A stretch of 8,855 bases of DNA from CALBPI01 sp039815365 (GTDB taxonomy: Bacteria; Pseudomonadota; Gammaproteobacteria; Steroidobacterales; Woeseiaceae), in assembly GCA_039815365.1 (NCBI GenBank), contig JBCBZK010000142.1:1-8855 (forward strand), given 5' to 3'. The translations under genes and the position numbers were made by a program. The first letter of the stretch is position 1, and each line of letters opens with the position of its first letter. Under the pieces are notes generated by a model that was not told the origin of the DNA, did not search any database, and was given only the letters and a program-made list of their open reading frames with translations. Below, piece by piece: positions 4,933 through 8,855 of this stretch.

Positions 4933-5775
4933 ATGAGCACGGGATTGGCGCAAGACAGCCGGAAGCAGGCATTCGATGTTTCGAAAATCGATGCGCTGCC
5001 GCCGCTGCCGGAGACGGGCATGAAAATCATGCGTAGTTTCGGCGATGAGTTTATCGACGGGAATCTGGTGGCCGACATTGTCGCCGGAGACCCTGCCATT
5101 TGCGCACGCCTGATCGGCATTGCAAATTCTTCATATTTCAATCTTCGTGAGCCAGTGTCTGACATGCGCGCGGTCGTCAATCGTGTACTTGGCGTCGACA
5201 CGGTGCGCACTATGGCGTTTGCACTGGCGGTGCAACGCTCATTTGATACATCCCGTTGCCCAAACTTCGATTCCGCGCAATTCTGGCAGCGGGCACTGGG
5301 TTTGGCGGATGCGTGTCAGTCGGTTGCGTTGCTGTCTAACCTTGCAGCAGATGCGCGGCTGTTGGCGCACACGCTAGGTCTGTGTGGCGGGCTCGGTCTG
5401 CTGGCGCTTGCGGCGCTTGAGCCACTGCGTCTGGATTCCGTACTGGCGGTACACGACGTGAATAGCGCTGATATCGATCACGCTGTTGCTGAGGAGTTTG
5501 GCGTATCGGCAACCAAAATCACGGCTCTATTAGCGCAGGGTTGGTCCATGCCTGAGCTGCTGGTAGACGCATACACGGCGTTAGCGACGCAACAACCCGA
5601 GCATGCGCCGATGAGCGCATTGCTGTTATGTGTCAATGCGCTGCAGAGTGATCAACCAGCGGATGAGTTGCCTGAATGGCTGGAATTGCTAGGGGTAGAC
5701 GCGGATCAGGTGCAGGCTGCCGCTACCGATGGTGCATCCAGCAAAGACGCCGATGTGGCTGGTAGCCTGTTCTAG
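4933..5775 (+). CDS. HDOD-domain protein
   Basis: A 280-residue protein made essentially of one HDOD domain, a helical module related to HD phosphohydrolases. It generally lacks the catalytic residues and is found in signalling proteins of motile proteobacteria. Numbered from the ATG at 4933, features are LPPLPET (22-28), DPAICARLIGIANSS (53-67) and the AVVNRVLGVDTVRTMAFALA helix region (about 80-100). The stretch where HD proteins have a GLLHDIG motif reads AHTLGLCGGLG (145-155), with no HD pair, so no hydrolase activity is expected. The last 25 residues are Asp/Ala/Ser-rich and look disordered. There is no receiver, GGDEF or kinase domain. It lies 185 bp after alkB and ends 75 bp before tRNA-Leu. 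The function is unknown; a regulatory protein-interaction role is inferred from the family. Confidence 0.85.
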   Translation: MSTGLAQDSRKQAFDVSKIDALPPLPETGMKIMRSFGDEFIDGNLVADIVAGDPAICARLIGIANSSYFNLREPVSDMRAVVNRVLGVDTVRTMAFALAVQRSFDTSRCPNFDSAQFWQRALGLADACQSVALLSNLAADARLLAHTLGLCGGLGLLALAALEPLRLDSVLAVHDVNSADIDHAVAEEFGVSATKITALLAQGWSMPELLVDAYTALATQQPEHAPMSALLLCVNALQSDQPADELPEWLELLGVDADQVQAAATDGASSKDADVAGSLF

Positions 5776-5793
5776 GCATGATTGAATAACCTG

Positions 5794-5824
5794 TTGTCCT
5801 TTTCAGGTCGTATTTCGGTATAAT
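5794..5824 (+). promoter_or_regulatory. Promoter of tRNA-Leu, probably also of tig
   Basis: A perfect -10, TATAAT (5819-5824), is preceded at 19 bp by TTGTCC (5794-5799), or at 17 bp by the poorer GTCCTT. The sequence after the -10, GACCGGCTCGG, is GC-rich, the hallmark of a stringent-response-sensitive stable-RNA promoter. Transcription should begin near 5831, about 20 nt before the tRNA. ACCTG (5789-5793) and CAGGT (5804-5808) form an inverted repeat flanking the -35. No separate promoter is evident between tRNA-Leu and tig. Confidence 0.7.
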
Positions 5825-5850
5825 GACCGGCTCGGTTGTACGTGGCGCAT

Positions 5851-5935
<85 letters not shown>

Positions 5936-6008
5936 AGCGCCAACGCGCTGATCATGCAGATGCACAGCGTATTCGTGCGGCTTTGTCTTTCGTTAATAAG
6001 GAATAGCC

Positions 6009-7301
6009 ATGTTGGTTTCGGTGGAGTCGAGCGGCACGCTTGAGCGGCGCATGCGGGTACAGGTCCCTGCAGCAGACATTGACTCAAAGGTCGCAGAGCG
6101 ACTCAAAAGCGTTGGTCGTAACGAACGGCTGGAGGGCTTTCGTCCCGGTAAGGTTCCCGCCAAGGTCATCCACAAACGTTACGGACCACAGGTCAGGCAA
6201 GAGGTGATCTCCGAGGTCGTGCAATCAAGCTATGCCGAGGCGCTGCAAAAAGAGCAGCTAGTGCCGGCCGGTAATCCGAACATCGAGCCCGAACAGCTCA
6301 AAGATGGTGAAGACTTCTCTTACACCGCCGTGTTCGAAGTATTCCCTGAGATCGCGCTTAAGGATCTGGACAAAATCAGCATTGAGGTGCCAGACGTTCA
6401 GATTGGCAGCGAAGACGTTGACAAGATGCTGGATAGCCTGCGCGACCAACGTGGTACCTGGGTTGCCGTGGAACGCGCATCACAGGCGGGTGATCAGGTT
6501 GTTGTGGATTTTGACGGCAAACTGGACGGCGAAGTCATTGAGAACGGTCAGGGCACCAATGTCCCGGTCGTGCTCGGTGAAGGGCAGATGTTGCCCGATT
6601 TTGACACCGCGCTGCACGCTGTGAGCGCTGGCGATGAGAAGACCTTTGATGTCAGTTACCCGGCCGACTATCCCGCTGAGGATCTTGCAGGCAAGACGGC
6701 ACAGTTCGACGCGAAGATTACTGCCGTGAACGCGCGCGAGTTGCCGGAAATTGATGAGGAGTTCATCAAGGCGTTCGGCGTCGAAGACGGTGATATCAAC
6801 ACGCTTCGTACAGAAGTTGAGAAAAACATGGCGTCTGAGCTTGCGACCAAGCTGAATGCTGATCTGAAACAACAGGTTTTAGACCAGTTGATTGAGCTCA
6901 ACCCAATAGAAGTACCGGGCGCACTAGTCGACCAGGAAGCGTATTCGTTGCAACAAGACGCAATGAAACGCATGAATGTGACTGATGAGGCTGACGCACC
7001 GCCCCGCGACAACTTCCTGCCAGGCGCCACACGACGGGTACAGGTCGGGCTGCTGATGCAAGAGTTTTTGCGCAGCGAAGAGATATCACTCGATAAGGAC
7101 CGTGTTGAGGGCAAAATGCGAGAGCTGTTTGCAGGTTACGATGATTCTGAAGGTTTGTTGGGTAACTACTTGAACGATCCCAAGTTTCTGCAGCAAATAG
7201 AACCGATGGTACTCGAGGATCAAGCGATCGAAGCCTTGCGTGCCAAGGGCACTGAGAGCTCGAAGAAGGTGGCTTTCAAAGAGTATATGGACGCACGTTA
7301 G
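6009..7301 (+). CDS. tig: Trigger factor (ribosome-associated chaperone and PPIase)
   Basis: Trigger factor binds the ribosome at L23 beside the exit tunnel and shields nascent chains; it also has PPIase activity. At 430 residues it is close to the 432 of E. coli. The N-terminal ribosome-binding domain (1 to about 115) carries the signature GFRPGKVP (43-50). The FKBP-like PPIase domain spans about 155-245, with GDQVVVDFDG (161-170) and LPDFDTAL (195-202). The helical C-terminal chaperone domain begins near ELPEIDEEFIKAFG. The ATG is preceded by AAGGA (5998-6002) at an ideal 6-nt spacing. Order and orientation (tRNA-Leu, tig, clpP, clpX) match many gammaproteobacteria. Transcription probably starts at the tRNA-Leu promoter, which would tie chaperone supply to growth rate. 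Confidence 0.98.
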   Translation: MLVSVESSGTLERRMRVQVPAADIDSKVAERLKSVGRNERLEGFRPGKVPAKVIHKRYGPQVRQEVISEVVQSSYAEALQKEQLVPAGNPNIEPEQLKDGEDFSYTAVFEVFPEIALKDLDKISIEVPDVQIGSEDVDKMLDSLRDQRGTWVAVERASQAGDQVVVDFDGKLDGEVIENGQGTNVPVVLGEGQMLPDFDTALHAVSAGDEKTFDVSYPADYPAEDLAGKTAQFDAKITAVNARELPEIDEEFIKAFGVEDGDINTLRTEVEKNMASELATKLNADLKQQVLDQLIELNPIEVPGALVDQEAYSLQQDAMKRMNVTDEADAPPRDNFLPGATRRVQVGLLMQEFLRSEEISLDKDRVEGKMRELFAGYDDSEGLLGNYLNDPKFLQQIEPMVLEDQAIEALRAKGTESSKKVAFKEYMDAR

Positions 7302-7365
7302 TTGCGTGCACTAAGTCGTAGTCGGCGTCGGCCGCTATCGGTATAGTGCGGTGAAGAACTTATAG

Positions 7366-8004
7366 ATGGAGAGTTTGGTGCAAACGACGCCTACAGCTTT
7401 AAACCTCGTCCCAATGGTTGTTGAACAAACAGCCCGTGGCGAGCGGTCTTACGATATTTATTCGCGCTTGTTGAAAGAGCGTGTGTTGTTCATGGTTGGT
7501 CCTGTAGAGGACCACATGGCGAATCTGATTGTGGCGCAGTTGCTATTCCTGGAGTCAGAAAACCCGGATAAGGATATCCATTTCTATATCAACTCTCCGG
7601 GTGGCGCGGTCACTGCCGGGTTGGCAATTTACGACACCATGCAATTCATCAAATGCGATGTCAGCACGATCTGCGTTGGGCAGGCAGCCAGCATGGGCGC
7701 GTTGTTGCTGTGTGGCGGTGCTGCCGGCAAGCGATATGCGTTACCGCATTCGCGCATCATGGTGCATCAGCCTAGCGCAGGCTTTCAGGGTCAGGCGACG
7801 GATATCGACATCCACGCGCGCGAAATCCTTGAAATGAAGAAACGCCTCAATGAAATTATGGCGAAACACACTGGTCAATCATTCGACAAGATCCAGCAGG
7901 ATACAGAACGTGATCGATTTATGAGTAGTGAAGCGGCTCGAGACTATGGCTTGATCGATACGGTGCTTGAATCTCGCCCTGAGTCATTGAATACAAACGA
8001 ATAA
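7366..8004 (+). CDS. clpP: ATP-dependent Clp protease proteolytic subunit ClpP
   Basis: ClpP forms a 14-mer barrel of serine protease subunits and degrades proteins fed in by ClpX or ClpA in the cytoplasm. The 212-residue sequence has the full triad: Ser109 in GQAASMGA, His134 in MVHQP and Asp183 in TERDRF. The oxyanion/substrate strand INSPGG (75-80) and the YDTMQFI segment are conserved. The first 15 or so residues (MESLVQTTPTALNLV) are a variable propeptide probably removed by self-processing before PMVVEQT, as in E. coli. The ATG has a weak ribosome site (GAAGA about 9 nt upstream). The 64-bp gap after tig contains a -10-like TATAGT (7342-7347) without a clear -35, so read-through from tig is likely. 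The clpX start lies 137 bp downstream. Confidence 0.98.
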   Translation: MESLVQTTPTALNLVPMVVEQTARGERSYDIYSRLLKERVLFMVGPVEDHMANLIVAQLLFLESENPDKDIHFYINSPGGAVTAGLAIYDTMQFIKCDVSTICVGQAASMGALLLCGGAAGKRYALPHSRIMVHQPSAGFQGQATDIDIHAREILEMKKRLNEIMAKHTGQSFDKIQQDTERDRFMSSEAARDYGLIDTVLESRPESLNTNE

Positions 8005-8043
8005 TTGAAACTGTGACGCAGTTTGCGACGCGACCAGCCGATT

Positions 8044-8072
8044 TTGCGGCTACACGCGGTGCGTGTTATATA
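8044..8072 (+). promoter_or_regulatory. Candidate clpX promoter with a palindrome in its spacer
   Basis: TTGCGG (8044-8049) and TATATA (8067-8072) are 17 bp apart. They match the consensus at about three and four of six positions, so the promoter is modest. The spacer is almost filled by the perfect inverted repeat ACACGC-GGT-GCGTGT (8052-8066), positioned like a repressor operator. The resulting leader to the ATG at 8142 would be about 60 nt and contains two hairpins. Existence of the promoter is inferred. Confidence 0.4.
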
Positions 8073-8085
8073 TCGCTTACTAATA

Positions 8086-8126
8086 AGGTCCTATCACTGT
8101 AGGACTTGATCAGCCACCAATGTGGC
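8086..8126 (+). promoter_or_regulatory. Two consecutive hairpins in the clpX leader
   Basis: The first hairpin has stem GTCCTA (8088-8093) and TAGGAC (8100-8105) around the loop TCACTG, extendable by a G-U and an A-T pair. The second has stem GCCAC (8113-8117) and GTGGC (8122-8126) around CAAT. The second ends only a few bases before the weak GGA ribosome site at 8132-8134. Neither is followed by a T-run, so they are not intrinsic terminators. They could affect clpX mRNA stability or translation. Confidence 0.4.
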
Positions 8127-8141
8127 AGCCTGGATGAATGC

Positions 8142-8855
8142 ATGACTGACGAAAAGCGCGGCAAAAACGACGACGGCAAACTGCTGTATTGCTCCTTCTG
8201 TGGCAAGAGCCAGCATGAGGTTCGCAAGCTGATTGCGGGACCATCCGTGTTCATTTGTGATGAGTGTGTTGAGCTGTGTAATGACATCATCCGCGAAGAG
8301 CTCGAAGAGAGTGCTGATCTCGGATCACACAAGCTTCCTAAGCCGGCAGAGATCAACACAACGCTGGACGACTATGTGATCGGACAGGCGCGCGCCAAGC
8401 GTGTGCTGTCCGTGGCGGTCTACAACCACTACAAGCGGCTTGAAAGTAAAGCCGCTGATCGCGGCAAAGATGAAGTCGAGTTAGCGAAGAGCAACATCCT
8501 TTTGGTCGGCCCGACAGGCTGCGGTAAGACGCTGCTCGCTGAGACGCTTGCGCGGTTGTTGAACGTGCCATTCACGATTGCTGATGCAACGACGCTGACC
8601 GAGGCAGGTTACGTTGGCGAAGATGTTGAAAATATCATCCAGAAGTTGCTGCAGAAATGCGACTACGACGTCGAGAAGGCGCAGACCGGCATTGTGTACA
8701 TCGATGAAATCGACAAGATCTCGCGTAAGTCGGACAACCCGTCGATTACGCGGGACGTGTCGGGCGAAGGCGTGCAGCAGGCGCTGCTGAAGCTCATCGA
8801 AGGCACCGTTGCCTCGGTGCCGCCACAAGGCGGACGCAAACATCCGCAGCAGGAA
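8142..8855 (+). CDS. clpX: ATP-dependent Clp protease ATP-binding subunit ClpX (N-terminal 238 codons)
   Basis: ClpX is the hexameric AAA+ unfoldase that recognises degrons and threads substrates into ClpP. The gene is open at the right edge; 238 of roughly 425 codons are present. The N-terminal zinc-binding domain has Cys17, Cys20, Cys39 and Cys42 (YCSFCGK, FICDECVEL). The AAA+ module shows TTLDDYVIGQ (73-82), Walker A GPTGCGKT (123-130), the pore loop GYVGED (156-161), Walker B IVYIDE (184-189) and the ISRKSDNPSITRDVSGEG segment. The chosen ATG (8142) is preceded by GGA. ATGs at 8134 and 8138 are out of frame. The Walker A Cys127, where E. coli has Ser, is seen in other bacterial ClpX proteins. 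In most gammaproteobacteria lon follows next. Confidence 0.97.
   Translation, partial: MTDEKRGKNDDGKLLYCSFCGKSQHEVRKLIAGPSVFICDECVELCNDIIREELEESADLGSHKLPKPAEINTTLDDYVIGQARAKRVLSVAVYNHYKRLESKAADRGKDEVELAKSNILLVGPTGCGKTLLAETLARLLNVPFTIADATTLTEAGYVGEDVENIIQKLLQKCDYDVEKAQTGIVYIDEIDKISRKSDNPSITRDVSGEGVQQALLKLIEGTVASVPPQGGRKHPQQE

Noticed and set aside
5936..5949. Intrinsic terminator after tRNA-Leu
   Set aside because: The AGCGC-CAAC-GCGCT hairpin has only five pairs and is followed by GATCATGC rather than a T-run.
8005..8040. Sigma-32 heat-shock promoter for clpX (TTGAAA right after the clpP stop)
   Set aside because: No CCCCAT-like -10 element occurs at 13-17 bp downstream. A good heat-shock promoter is not visible before clpP either.
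8142..8855. ClpX Walker A variant GPTGCGKT as a functional oddity
   Set aside because: The variable position between the glycines is commonly Ser or Cys in bacterial ClpX; the catalytic Lys and Thr are intact.

Overview
The window looks like a chromosomal segment of a free-living, motile gammaproteobacterium with moderately high GC. The evidence is the core block tRNA-Leu, tig, clpP, clpX in the usual proteobacterial order. ClpP, ClpX and trigger factor read as gammaproteobacterial, and an lpxH/cyclophilin pair lies nearby. As I recall, Pseudomonas has lpxH and ppiB, then tRNAs, then tig-clpP-clpX in the same general region. I cannot assign a genus. The AlkB alkane hydroxylase suggests a hydrocarbon- or wax-exposed, perhaps aquatic, habitat.

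Layout, left to right. Minus strand (1-2861): the 5' part of lpxH (lipid A synthesis) is preceded by an exported cyclophilin PPIase. Upstream of that is a soluble double-PAS chemoreceptor ending in a CheR-docking type pentapeptide, with a candidate sigma-28 promoter. Plus strand (2979-3541): a good sigma-70 promoter drives a tRNA cluster Pro(UGG), Arg(UCU), His(GUG). Directly after tRNA-His lies an unusual array. It contains a 148-bp-offset tandem repeat carrying a degenerate second tRNA-His, plus two identical 31-bp inverted copies of the 5' half of tRNA-His. Plus strand (3644-5775): a solitary alkB-type alkane monooxygenase and an HDOD-domain protein. Plus strand (5794-8855): a promoter with a GC-rich discriminator, tRNA-Leu(UAG), trigger factor, ClpP and the first 238 codons of ClpX, which runs off the right edge.

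How the parts fit. The right half is a protein-quality-control cluster: trigger factor folds nascent chains, and ClpXP unfolds and degrades tagged or damaged proteins. The left half mixes envelope maintenance (LpxH, periplasmic PPIase) with sensory taxis. alkB and the HDOD gene sit between two tRNA loci and look like accessory genes inserted into a conserved neighbourhood. The most unusual structure is the tRNA-His repeat array. If it is transcribed as the trailer of pre-tRNA-His, it could pair over 27 of 28 positions with the 5' half of that tRNA. No CRISPR array, insertion sequence, integrase or defence system is visible.
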